12,126 nucleotides of DNA from Palsa-739 sp036512155 (GTDB taxonomy: Bacteria; Actinomycetota; Thermoleophilia; Gaiellales; Gaiellaceae). Positions 1 through 7,856 of this stretch are shown here, one piece after another (positions within the stretch are counted from its first letter, which is position 1; every line of letters begins with the position of its first letter). The stretch lies in contig DATCBD010000075.1 in the NCBI GenBank assembly GCA_036512155.1, positions 1 to 12,126 on the forward strand, written 5' to 3'. The position numbers and the translations under genes were made by a program. The notes under the pieces were generated by a model that saw nothing but the letters and a program-made list of their open reading frames with translations, was not told the DNA's origin and did not search any database.

Positions 1-1474
<1,474 letters not shown>

Positions 1475-1482
1475 GGGAGAGG

Positions 1483-1488
1483 CCTCCC
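1483..1488 (-). promoter_or_regulatory. Shine-Dalgarno GGGAGG of ftsH, decides TTG start
   Basis: GGGAGG on the minus strand lies 8 bases before a TTG codon at 1474-1472. No ATG or GTG occurs in frame between this site and the upstream in-frame stop, so the site supports TTG initiation of FtsH. The 63-bp gap around it (1475-1537) shows no clear terminator hairpin. Confidence 0.8.
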
Positions 1489-1537
1489 GGTCAGGGTACC
1501 AGCGTCTAGGTAGTTATCGGCGTTTCGCGCTGGAGGG

Positions 1538-2098
1538 TTATGGCCCTGCTGGGAGCTGTGCGGGATCGAGGACGCCGACGTACGGGAGGTTGCGGTACCG
1601 CTCGGCGAAATCGAGCCCGTAGCCGATGACGAACCGGTTCGGGATCTCGAAGCCGACGTAGCGCACGGGCACGTCGATCTCCCGCCGCTCCGGCTTCGTC
1701 ATGAGGGCGCAGATCTCGAGGCTCGCCGGCTCGCGCGCCTCGAGGTTCCGGATGAGATACGAGAGCGTGAGGCCCGAGTCGATGATGTCCTCGACGACGA
1801 GCACGTGGCGGCCCTCGATGTTGATGTCGAGGTCCTTCAGGATCCGCACGACGCCCGAGGAGTCGGTCGAGTCGCCGTAGCTCGAGATCGCCATGAAGTC
1901 GATCTCGCACGGGATGGTCAAGTTGCGCATGAGGTCGGCCATGAAGAAGACCGCGCCCTTGAGGACGCCGACGAGCAGGAGATCGCGGCCGGCGTAGTCG
2001 CCGGAGATCTCCTCGCCCAGCTCGGCGACCCGGTGCTGCAGCGCCTCCGGCTCGATCAGCACCTCCGTGACGGCGCGGTCCAGCTCAGTCGCGCTCAT
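1538..2098 (-). CDS. hpt: Hypoxanthine phosphoribosyltransferase
   Basis: This 186-residue cytoplasmic purine salvage enzyme transfers the phosphoribosyl group of PRPP to hypoxanthine (and usually guanine), giving IMP or GMP. The sequence shows the type I phosphoribosyltransferase PRPP-binding loop VLVVEDIIDSGLT at 99-111 with the acidic pair E103/D104, the PPi-loop segment GVLKG at 44-48, the flexible-loop segment around SSYG at 72-75, and the C-terminal purine-binding region near residues 155-175. Length matches the bacterial family. The chosen ATG overlaps the 3' end of tilS by 14 bp, which suggests translational coupling. An ATG three codons upstream (position 2107) is a possible alternative. 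The frame stays open much further into tilS, but that extension has no family resemblance. The gene lies between tilS and ftsH, as in many bacteria. Confidence 0.95.
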   Translation of the reverse strand: MSATELDRAVTEVLIEPEALQHRVAELGEEISGDYAGRDLLLVGVLKGAVFFMADLMRNLTIPCEIDFMAISSYGDSTDSSGVVRILKDLDINIEGRHVLVVEDIIDSGLTLSYLIRNLEAREPASLEICALMTKPERREIDVPVRYVGFEIPNRFVIGYGLDFAERYRNLPYVGVLDPAQLPAGP

Positions 2099-3047
2099 AT
2101 TCCACATCCGGGTGATCGACGATGCCGGGAACGGCGACGACCTCGTCCCCGCGCACGACCAGTGGCCAGGCCTCGCGCTCTGAGCGGGGAATCTTGGCGT
2201 CCACGAATACGTCCTGAATCTTCTTGCTGCGGCCTGCGAGCCGGTCGCCGGCCCGCCAGCCTCGTACTTTAAGCCCTTCCGTGCGCGAGCTGATACGCCA
2301 CGCGCCCCAGCGCACCTCGCCCTTGAGCTCGACGGGGCCACGCTCGAGCCAGAGCCGGTCGTACTCGCGCACTGCCATCAGCCCGCCGCCGAGGTCGACG
2401 CGGCGCGAGCCGGCCGGCGAGGTGAGGAGCTCCGCGAGCGGCGGCGGTAGCGTCTCTCGCAGGTCGAGTGCGCGCAGGATGTTCGCGTCCGCTTGTGGAT
2501 GCAGCCGGCGAAGGAGCGGCAGGATCTCGTCGCGGATGAGCCCGCGCTTCGTATCGGCGTTCGACGAGTCGACGCGAAACGGGAGCCCCTCGGCCTCGCA
2601 GTAGGCCTTCGTCTCCTTGCGCCACAGGTCGAGAAGCGGATGCACGACGCCGTCCGGCCGCGACGGCGCGATGCCCGTTGCCGACCCCCGGGACACGAGC
2701 CGGTACAGGATCGTCTCCACCTGATCCGACGCAGTGTGGCCTGTTGCGCGCAACTGGTCTCGCGCAACCGAGTACCGCTGCTCGCGCAGCTCCGCCTCGG
2801 TGAGCCCCCGGCCGTCGAGCTCCACCACCTCGGCGCCGAGGATGTCCGCGCAGAAGCGCGCGTCCTCATCCGACTCCACGCCGCGCAGCTTGTGGTTCAC
2901 GTGCAGCGCGCTCACGCGATAACCGAGTGCGCCGAGCGCGTGCCAGAGGCAGGTCGAGTCGGCGCCGCCGGAGACGAGGCAGCAGACCTCGCCGCCAGGA
3001 TCGATCAGGTCGCGCGCGCGAATGAACGTTTCGATTCGCTCGAGCAT
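2085..3047 (-). CDS. tilS: tRNA(Ile)-lysidine synthetase
   Basis: TilS uses ATP and lysine to convert C34 of the CAU-anticodon tRNA(Ile) to lysidine, so that it reads AUA codons. The 320-residue protein has the N-type ATP-pyrophosphatase PP-loop SGGADS at 26-31, the HVNHKLRG segment at 49-56, the TASDQVET segment at 105-112 and the RGLIRDEILPLL helix at 168-179. Its C-terminal substrate-binding domain carries RAGDR (265-269), SKKIQDVF (274-281) and WPLV (294-297) as in TilS_C. Length fits the compact TilS form. The start ATG shares its A with the TGA stop of the upstream acetyltransferase gene (TGATG), a classical coupled start without its own strong Shine-Dalgarno. The frame runs on upstream to 3869, but that part is antisense to or out of frame with better candidates and shows no TilS features. 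Confidence 0.95.
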   Translation of the reverse strand: MLERIETFIRARDLIDPGGEVCCLVSGGADSTCLWHALGALGYRVSALHVNHKLRGVESDEDARFCADILGAEVVELDGRGLTEAELREQRYSVARDQLRATGHTASDQVETILYRLVSRGSATGIAPSRPDGVVHPLLDLWRKETKAYCEAEGLPFRVDSSNADTKRGLIRDEILPLLRRLHPQADANILRALDLRETLPPPLAELLTSPAGSRRVDLGGGLMAVREYDRLWLERGPVELKGEVRWGAWRISSRTEGLKVRGWRAGDRLAGRSKKIQDVFVDAKIPRSEREAWPLVVRGDEVVAVPGIVDHPDVEYERD

Positions 3048-3835
3048 CAGAAGATGAGCGAACGGTACGAGATCGTCCGCCGCATCCCGACTCGCTCGTA
3101 CACGTGGATGGCGACGTCGTTCTCCGGCCGGACGAACAGGCAGACGGACGGGACGCGCTCGAGCAGGAGCCGACACAGATCGCGCATCCCGCGCTGCGCG
3201 TGCCCGCGGTTCCGCGCCTGCGGGTCGACCCAGACCTGCTGCAGCTGCACCGCGGCCGGCGTCCACGCCGACGCCTCGGCCTTGAAGCGGATGACGCCGT
3301 CCTCGAGCCAGAGCCACGAGCGGCCATCCTCGATCTGCATGCGCGTTCGCCAGCGGAAGCCGTCCGGGTCGCGGCGCATGGGATCGATCCCGATCTCCTC
3401 TCGGTGCGCGGCCGCGCACGCGGGAACGAGCAGGTCGAGGTCGGCGAGCGTCGCCTTGCGCAGTTCCGAGTCTCCCGGCGACGGGGGAGCGTCGAGGACG
3501 TACACCGGCTGACCGGGGCGATCGTCTCGCGGCCGGGGCAATCCCTGCTCGGCTTCCGACCACAGCGCGTCCACCGCGCCCTCCTCCCCGATGATCATGC
3601 GCGGCTGTCCGCGCACGACAGCGGGCGCGAATGCGCTGCACCCTGCGCCCGTCGGGACGACGTTCGCGCCGACGTGGCACAGCGCCGTCAGCCGGCCGCC
3701 GGCGGCGAGCGCCGAGAACCGTCCGAGCCCGCGACGCGCGATGTCCTCGAGGAAGACGCGCTCGATCGGCTCTTCCGCGCAGAAGGCGAGGATCTCGTCG
3801 AACGTCGGGTCGACGGCAACCACGACCCCGATCAT
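3047..3835 (-). CDS. DUF4081-GNAT family N-acetyltransferase
   Basis: This 262-residue two-part protein has an N-terminal DUF4081-like region (about 1-115) followed by a GNAT acetyltransferase fold (about 124-262). The acetyl-CoA pyrophosphate loop is visible as RNRGHA at 208-213, fitting R/Q-x-x-G-x-G/A, after the typical beta-4 strand QQVWVDP at 199-205. The final segment NDVAIHVYERVGM at 239-251 is the usual GNAT C-terminus. DUF4081-GNAT proteins are widespread in Actinobacteria and their acceptor substrate is, to my knowledge, not firmly established, so none is assigned here. The ATG at 3835 has AGGAG four bases upstream. It is the first gene of the minus-strand block and its stop overlaps the tilS start by one base. 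Its start lies only 32 bp from the divergent phosphorylase gene. Confidence 0.85.
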   Translation of the reverse strand: MIGVVVAVDPTFDEILAFCAEEPIERVFLEDIARRGLGRFSALAAGGRLTALCHVGANVVPTGAGCSAFAPAVVRGQPRMIIGEEGAVDALWSEAEQGLPRPRDDRPGQPVYVLDAPPSPGDSELRKATLADLDLLVPACAAAHREEIGIDPMRRDPDGFRWRTRMQIEDGRSWLWLEDGVIRFKAEASAWTPAAVQLQQVWVDPQARNRGHAQRGMRDLCRLLLERVPSVCLFVRPENDVAIHVYERVGMRRTISYRSLIF

Positions 3836-3839
3836 TCCA

Positions 3840-3844
3840 CTCCT
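3840..3844 (-). promoter_or_regulatory. Shine-Dalgarno AGGAG of the GNAT gene
   Basis: AGGAG on the minus strand lies four bases before the ATG at 3835. It is one of the few clear ribosome binding sites in the window and supports that start. It also implies that this gene, unlike its divergent neighbour, has a short 5' leader. Confidence 0.6.
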
Positions 3845-3854
3845 GGTGACGGGT

Positions 3855-3860
3855 TAGGGT
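3855..3860 (+). promoter_or_regulatory. Probable -10 box (TAGGGT) for a leaderless phosphorylase mRNA
   Basis: TAGGGT fits the TANNNT -10 consensus and ends 7 bases before the ATG at 3868, so transcription would begin at or next to the A of the start codon. There is no Shine-Dalgarno before this ATG, which agrees with a leaderless message. No convincing -35 hexamer is visible. The whole divergent gap to the GNAT gene is only 32 bp. Confidence 0.5.
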
Positions 3861-3867
3861 TGGCGTC

Positions 3868-4575
3868 ATGCCAATTCACCTTCGCGCCGAGCCCGGCGAC
3901 TACGCCGAGGCGGTTCTCGTCCCCGGCGACCCGCTTCGCGCCAAGTACATCGCGGAGACGTACCTCGACGACGTCGTGCAGGTGAACTCGGAACGGGGGA
4001 TGCTCGGTTTCCGCGGCACGTGGGAGGGCAAGCCGGTCTCCGTCCAGGCCACCGGTATGGGCTGTCCCTCCGCCGCGATCGTGATCGAGGAGCTCGTCAT
4101 GCTCGGCTGCAAGAAGATCCTGCGCGTCGGCACGTGCGGCGGTCTGCAGCCACACCACGCGCTCGGCGACATGATCGTCGCGCTCACCGCGGTGCCGCAG
4201 GACGGGACGACGCACACGTACGTCCACGAGCCGCATTGCCCCACGGCGAGCTTCGAGCTCGTGCACGCAGCGGTTCACGCGGCGAAGGAGCTCGGCCAGC
4301 CGATCCACGTCGGGCCGGTGGTCTCGAGCGACGTCTTCTACAACCCGGACGCCGGCCAGTACCAGCGCTGGTCCGACCGCGGCATCCTCGGCGTTGAGAT
4401 GGAGGCGGCGATCCTCTTCACGCTCGGAGCGCTGCGCCGCGTGCAGGCCGGGTGCCTGCTCACCGTGAGCGACATCGTCGTCGAGGGCGAGTTCACACGC
4501 ATCAGCGACGACGACCTGCGGGCCGCCGTCGACCGGATGACGCGCGTCGGGCTCGCGACGGTCACCGCTGACTAG
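3868..4575 (+). CDS. deoD: DeoD-type purine nucleoside phosphorylase
   Basis: This 235-residue enzyme of the PNP/UDP family cleaves purine (deoxy)nucleosides with phosphate to the free base and (deoxy)ribose-1-phosphate; DeoD proteins are hexamers. Residues known from E. coli DeoD are in place: H4 (donated to the neighbouring subunit), G20/D21, R24, R43 and R86 for phosphate, GMGCPS at 63-68, GTCGG at 88-92, VEMEA at 176-180 for the ribose, and catalytic D202 in TVSD. The proton-relay arginine after that Asp is either R211 or R218; the loop differs in length from E. coli. Substrate could also include 5'-methylthioadenosine, which relatives of this family accept. It lies back to back with the hpt operon. 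Its 3' end overlaps the CTG codon proposed as start of the lipid kinase. Confidence 0.88.
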   Translation: MPIHLRAEPGDYAEAVLVPGDPLRAKYIAETYLDDVVQVNSERGMLGFRGTWEGKPVSVQATGMGCPSAAIVIEELVMLGCKKILRVGTCGGLQPHHALGDMIVALTAVPQDGTTHTYVHEPHCPTASFELVHAAVHAAKELGQPIHVGPVVSSDVFYNPDAGQYQRWSDRGILGVEMEAAILFTLGALRRVQAGCLLTVSDIVVEGEFTRISDDDLRAAVDRMTRVGLATVTAD

Positions 4576-5479
4576 CACCGTCTTTCTCGTCAACCCGGCG
4601 TCGGACAACGGCGTCACGGGCAGGCGTTGGCCGGAGCTCGCGCACCGTGCGGCGGCGCTCGGCCTGCACGGCGAGACCCTGCTGTCGGAGCGCCCCGGCC
4701 ACCTGATCGAGCTCGCCGAGCGCGCGGCCCGAGACGGCGCCGAGCTCGTCGTCGCGGTCGGCGGCGACGGCACGCTGAACGAGACGGTCAACGGGCTCAT
4801 GCGCGCCGGAGGCGGGCCCGAGCTGGCGACGATCCCGCTCGGCACCGGCATGGATTTCGTCCGCACCTACGGCATTCCCCACCGGTTCGACGACGCCGTG
4901 CGGACCGCCGTCGAGGGACGCGCCCGCACGATCGACGTGGGTCGCGTGGCGTACCGGACCTGGGCAGGAGACGAGGCGGAGCGCTATATCGCCAACGTCG
5001 GCAGCGTGGGCATGAGCGCGGCGGTCGCGCAGCGCGCGAACGGCATGTCCAAGGCGCTCGGCGGCAAGGCGACGTTCTTCTATGCGCTCGTGCGCGTCTT
5101 CCTCGCGTGGCAGAACACCGTCGTCGACGTCACCCTCGACGGCGAGCGGCGTTCCGGCCGCATGCACGACGTGATCGTCGCGAACGGGCAGTACCACGGC
5201 GGCGCCATGTGGCTCGCGCCGGAAGCGCGTCCGGACGACGGGCTCTTCGACGTGCTCCTGATCGGCGACATCAACAAGCTCGACTTTGCGACCACCGCGC
5301 CGAAACTCTACAAGGGGAAGCACCTCTCCCACCCCAAGGTCGACCTCGTCCGCGCGCGCGTCGTCGAGGTGGATGCGCCGGAGACGCTGCCGATCGAGCT
5401 CGACGGAGAGCAGGTCGGAACGACGCCCGCGCGCTTCGAGATCGTGCCGGGCGCGCTGCGGGTGCGTGTCCCGGCCTAG
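4568..5479 (+). CDS. Diacylglycerol/lipid kinase (DAGK catalytic family), probable CTG start
   Basis: This 303-residue protein, counted from CTG at 4568, belongs to the DAGK/YegS/sphingosine-kinase family, which phosphorylates diacylglycerol or related lipids at the membrane with ATP. The N-terminal strand FLVNPAS (6-12) and the nucleotide loop VGGDGTLNE (64-72) are clear. PLGTG (90-94) follows, but the usual Asn of the GTxND motif is Met95. The C-terminal sandwich contains VANGQYHGGAM and the DDGLFDVLLIGD segment. No ATG, GTG or TTG occurs in frame between the upstream in-frame stop at 4538 and ATG 4799 (residue 78), and starting at 4799 would delete the GGDGT motif. CTG overlaps the stop of the phosphorylase gene by 8 bp (CTGACTAG), in the position where a GTG would be ordinary. 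A substitution or an assembly error is possible. The lipid substrate is not determinable from sequence. Confidence 0.85.
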   Translation: MTSTVFLVNPASDNGVTGRRWPELAHRAAALGLHGETLLSERPGHLIELAERAARDGAELVVAVGGDGTLNETVNGLMRAGGGPELATIPLGTGMDFVRTYGIPHRFDDAVRTAVEGRARTIDVGRVAYRTWAGDEAERYIANVGSVGMSAAVAQRANGMSKALGGKATFFYALVRVFLAWQNTVVDVTLDGERRSGRMHDVIVANGQYHGGAMWLAPEARPDDGLFDVLLIGDINKLDFATTAPKLYKGKHLSHPKVDLVRARVVEVDAPETLPIELDGEQVGTTPARFEIVPGALRVRVPA

Positions 5480-6209
5480 AGCCGCGGCCGCGACGGTCGC
5501 CGCAGGCGTGTTCGCCGTCCTCGCCGCGCTCGTCGCCCACGGCGACCTGACGTCGATCGACCAGTGGGCCGTCGGCCACGCGATGCCCGGCGCCGACTTC
5601 AGCGGCACGTCCACCTTCGCGAGCGCGCTCATCCCGCTGTGGGACGTGCACTGGCACGGCGCGTTGCACGTCATCGCCGAGCTCGTCATCGTGCCCGCGT
5701 CGTTCACGCCGGCAACGGTGATCGTCGCCCCCGCCTGCCTTCGGCTGCGCGGCCGCGCCGGCATGACGCTCGCAGCGGCCTATGCCGCCGGGAACGCGAT
5801 CGAGCTACTCGTGAAGGCGACCCTCACGCGGCCACCGCTCTATGCCCACGGCGTCCACCTCGCGAGCTTCGACTCGTCGTATCCGAGCGGCCACACGATC
5901 CGCACCGTGCTCGTCGCGTTCGCCGTCGCGTGGGCCTGGCCGCGCCTCGCACGGTGGGCGATCCCGTGGGCCGTCTGCTCCCTGGTGCTGATCGAGCTCG
6001 GCGGCCAGCACGTCCCCTCCGACATCGTCGGCGGGCTCCTGGTCGCAGCCGCGCTCCTTCTTACGACTTGGTCTTCGTGCTCCCGGCGTCCTTCGACAGC
6101 TTCTCGACCTTCCGCTCGAGCGCGGCGAGGCGCGCCTCGAGCTCGTCGATCCCGCGGACGCGCCGCTGAAGCTCGTCGAGCCGGTCCTTCATCGCGTTCA
6201 TCGTGCTGA
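5466..6209 (+). CDS. PAP2-family membrane phosphatase (divergent motif 3)
   Basis: This 247-residue integral membrane protein of the PAP2 superfamily would dephosphorylate lipid phosphates such as phosphatidic acid or undecaprenyl pyrophosphate. Hydrophobic segments lie at about 8-24, 66-91, 100-117, 146-158, 164-178 and 187-200. PAP2 motifs are K117-x4-RP (motif 1), PSGH at 140-143 (motif 2) and H182-x3-D186 (motif 3). The Arg normally six residues before the motif 3 His is Ile176. The GTG start overlaps the lipid kinase by 14 bp and gives a short positively charged N-terminus before the first helix. The frame has no stop after the last helix until 6209, so the last ~48 residues (Arg/Ser-rich) are encoded antisense to the coiled-coil gene. 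Family membership is confident; substrate and activity are not. Confidence 0.82.
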   Translation: MSRPRAAAATVAAGVFAVLAALVAHGDLTSIDQWAVGHAMPGADFSGTSTFASALIPLWDVHWHGALHVIAELVIVPASFTPATVIVAPACLRLRGRAGMTLAAAYAAGNAIELLVKATLTRPPLYAHGVHLASFDSSYPSGHTIRTVLVAFAVAWAWPRLARWAIPWAVCSLVLIELGGQHVPSDIVGGLLVAAALLLTTWSSCSRRPSTASRPSARARRGAPRARRSRGRAAEARRAGPSSRSSC

Positions 6210-6309
6210 CGACGCGATCGCCGCCCGGCGCATCCTGCAGCCGGTGGATTGCCTCTTCGCTCAGCTCGGCGAGCTTGCCGAGCAGGTCGGTGCGCTTCTC
6301 CTCAGCCAC
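6061..6309 (-). CDS. Small coiled-coil protein of unknown function
   Basis: This 82-residue soluble charged protein has no signal peptide or membrane segment. Residues 40-72 form a strong heptad pattern with hydrophobic positions L44, L47, V51, I54, L57, L61, L64, V68 and L71 (one stutter at 54-57). An amphipathic helix precedes it (about 4-25), broken by PGG at 28-30, and a Lys/Ser/Thr tail ends it. I do not recognise the family; oligomerisation is the only safe inference. The GTG at 6309 is chosen because the coiled-coil character starts there and a TAGACT box ends 7 bases upstream; the open frame runs further upstream without protein-like features. The last 149 bp overlap the tail of the PAP2 gene on the opposite strand. 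The regular heptads make this the stronger coding call where the two overlap. Confidence 0.75.
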   Translation of the reverse strand: MAEEKRTDLLGKLAELSEEAIHRLQDAPGGDRVVSTMNAMKDRLDELQRRVRGIDELEARLAALERKVEKLSKDAGSTKTKS

Positions 6310-6316
6310 GGCGCAC

Positions 6317-6322
6317 AGTCTA
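6317..6322 (-). promoter_or_regulatory. Probable -10 box (TAGACT) of the coiled-coil gene
   Basis: On the minus strand TAGACT fits TANNNT and ends 7 bases before the GTG at 6309, the same geometry as at the phosphorylase gene. No Shine-Dalgarno is present, so a leaderless mRNA is likely. It lies in the 44-bp divergent gap 6310-6353. Confidence 0.5.
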
Positions 6323-6338
6323 CGAGAGCACAGGCGGT

Positions 6339-6344
6339 TACGCT
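6339..6344 (+). promoter_or_regulatory. Possible -10 box (TACGCT) of the secreted propeller gene
   Basis: TACGCT fits TANNNT and ends 9 bases before the ATG at 6354, so transcription would begin within a few bases of the start codon. Spacing is slightly longer than at the other starts in the window, so confidence is lower. It lies on the opposite strand from the coiled-coil -10 box, within the same 44-bp gap. Confidence 0.35.
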
Positions 6345-6353
6345 GCCAGCTCG

Positions 6354-7856
6354 ATGCGCCGGCTGCTGATCGGGCTCGTGCTCGTGTTCGCCGCGCCGGC
6401 CGCGGCGTCAACGATTCACGCGCCGAAGCACGGCGGAACCATCCTCGGCACGGCCGCGCCCGACCACCTGGTCGGCGGCCCGGGCAACGACTTCGTGCAA
6501 GCGGCCTGGGGCGGCACCGACCGCGTCGATTGCGGAGGCGGCTTCAACGTCGTTGCCGCCGACCTCGGCGACAAGGTGGCCGCAAACTGCCAGGTCGTAT
6601 CCCGCCGCCTCTCGGTCGACACGTCGACGAACCCGGCCGGGCAGCACGAGACAGCGGTCGAGCCCGCCGACTTCGCCTGGGACACCACGGTCGTCGCGGC
6701 GTACCAGGTGGGGAGGTTCGCCAACGGCGGCGCCTCGAACATCGGGTTCGCGGTCTCGAACAACTCCGGCCGGACCTGGACGCGCGGGCTGCTCCCCGCC
6801 GTCACCGTCGAGTCGACCCCCGCCGGTCAGGAGAGTGCGGCGTCGGATCCAAGCGTCGCGTACGACGCCGCCCATGCGGTCTGGCTCATCTCGACGCTGA
6901 CGATCGAGCAGGGCGGAACGCGCGTCATGGTCGCGCACTCGAGCGACGGCCTGCACTGGTCGGCGCCCGTCACCGCGGCGACCGGACCGGCGCTCGACAA
7001 GGACTGGATCGCGTGCGACAACGGGGCGTCGAGCCCGTTCCGCGGACGGTGCTACGCCCTCTATACCGACGACGACAAGAACATCACCGTCAGCCAGTCG
7101 AGCGACGACGGAGGGGTGACATGGTCGACGCCGGTTCGCGCGACCGGCGTTCTCGTCGGCACGCAGCCTGCCGTCCTCGCAGACGGCACGCTCGTCACGA
7201 TCGCGGGGAACTACGCGGGCGAGCAGGCGCTGACGGGGACGATCGAGAGCCTCCGTTCGACCGACGGTGGCGCGACGTTCACGCGTACGACGCTCGCGAC
7301 GCTGAACTCGGCGAACAACGACCCCATGCGCGCGATCTCGCTTCCGTCCCTTGCGATCGACGCCGCGGGCAGGCTGTTCGCCTCGTGGGCCGACTGCCGC
7401 TTCCGCGCGTCGTGCAGCGCGAACGACATCGTCATCTCGAGCTCGACGGACGGCGTGACGTGGAGCGTCCCGTCGCGCGTGCCTCTCGCTCCCACGCCGT
7501 CGACGCTCGACGCGATGATCCCCGGGCTCGGCGCCGATCCTTCTCGGCCCGGGCATCTCGGGCTTGTCTACGCGTACTACACCCCCGGCTCATGCGCGAA
7601 GGGAGCCTGTGCGCTCGGCGTGGCCTTCGTGCAGTCCCCCGACGGCGGCGCAAGCTGGACGAAGCCGCTCCGGCTCGACGCCGAGCCGATGCAGATGCCG
7701 TGGCTGGCCGAAGCGGAGGGCCGCATGGTCGGCGACTACTTCGCAACGGCGTTCGCGGGCGACCGCGTCGTGCCGGTGTTCGCCCTCGCGATCGCCCCGA
7801 CCGGCCGCCGCTTGCACGAGGCGATCTTCGCGGCCTCACTGCAGTCGGTCGGCTAG
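6354..7856 (+). CDS. Secreted Asp-box (BNR/sialidase-like) beta-propeller protein with RTX-like N-terminal segment
   Basis: This is a 500-residue exported protein. A signal peptide spans residues 1-18 (MRR, hydrophobic core, APAAAS), which fixes the ATG start. Residues 24-84 form a short RTX-like segment with GTAAPDHL, the nonapeptide-type GGPGNDFVQ (41-49) and a Cys60/Cys79 pair that could form a disulfide. The rest is a beta-propeller with six Asp-box motifs (S-x-D-x-G-x-x-W/F): SNNSGRTW 135-142, SSDGLHW 196-202, SDDGGVTW 250-257, STDGGATF 302-309, STDGVTW 364-370 and SPDGGASW 428-435. Asp boxes are structural and occur in sialidases and many non-enzymatic propellers. I cannot place the catalytic Arg triad, Tyr or Glu of a sialidase, so the function stays open. 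The 3' end overlaps the sirtuin gene by 21 bp. Confidence 0.82.
   Translation: MRRLLIGLVLVFAAPAAASTIHAPKHGGTILGTAAPDHLVGGPGNDFVQAAWGGTDRVDCGGGFNVVAADLGDKVAANCQVVSRRLSVDTSTNPAGQHETAVEPADFAWDTTVVAAYQVGRFANGGASNIGFAVSNNSGRTWTRGLLPAVTVESTPAGQESAASDPSVAYDAAHAVWLISTLTIEQGGTRVMVAHSSDGLHWSAPVTAATGPALDKDWIACDNGASSPFRGRCYALYTDDDKNITVSQSSDDGGVTWSTPVRATGVLVGTQPAVLADGTLVTIAGNYAGEQALTGTIESLRSTDGGATFTRTTLATLNSANNDPMRAISLPSLAIDAAGRLFASWADCRFRASCSANDIVISSSTDGVTWSVPSRVPLAPTPSTLDAMIPGLGADPSRPGHLGLVYAYYTPGSCAKGACALGVAFVQSPDGGASWTKPLRLDAEPMQMPWLAEAEGRMVGDYFATAFAGDRVVPVFALAIAPTGRRLHEAIFAASLQSVG

Noticed and set aside
1493..1498. TACCCT as a -10 box for ftsH
   Set aside because: A start site 6-7 bases downstream would fall within the GGGAGG ribosome binding site, leaving it incomplete in the mRNA; the gene is more likely read from the hpt side or from a promoter I cannot see.
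2099..2341. N-terminal extension of the hpt frame into tilS
   Set aside because: The added residues are low complexity and not part of the hypoxanthine phosphoribosyltransferase family; length from ATG 2098 is already typical.
3048..3869. N-terminal extension of the tilS frame up to 3869
   Set aside because: It covers the GNAT gene in another frame; TilS homology begins at ATG 3047, which overlaps the GNAT stop as TGATG.
4562..5764. Minus-strand open frame of 400 codons across the lipid kinase and PAP2 genes
   Set aside because: The opposite strand encodes two recognisable proteins with conserved motifs; this frame has none.
6408..7556. Minus-strand open frame of 382 codons opposite the propeller gene
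   Set aside because: Asp-box repeats and a signal peptide on the plus strand make that the coding strand; this translation is Arg-rich without features.
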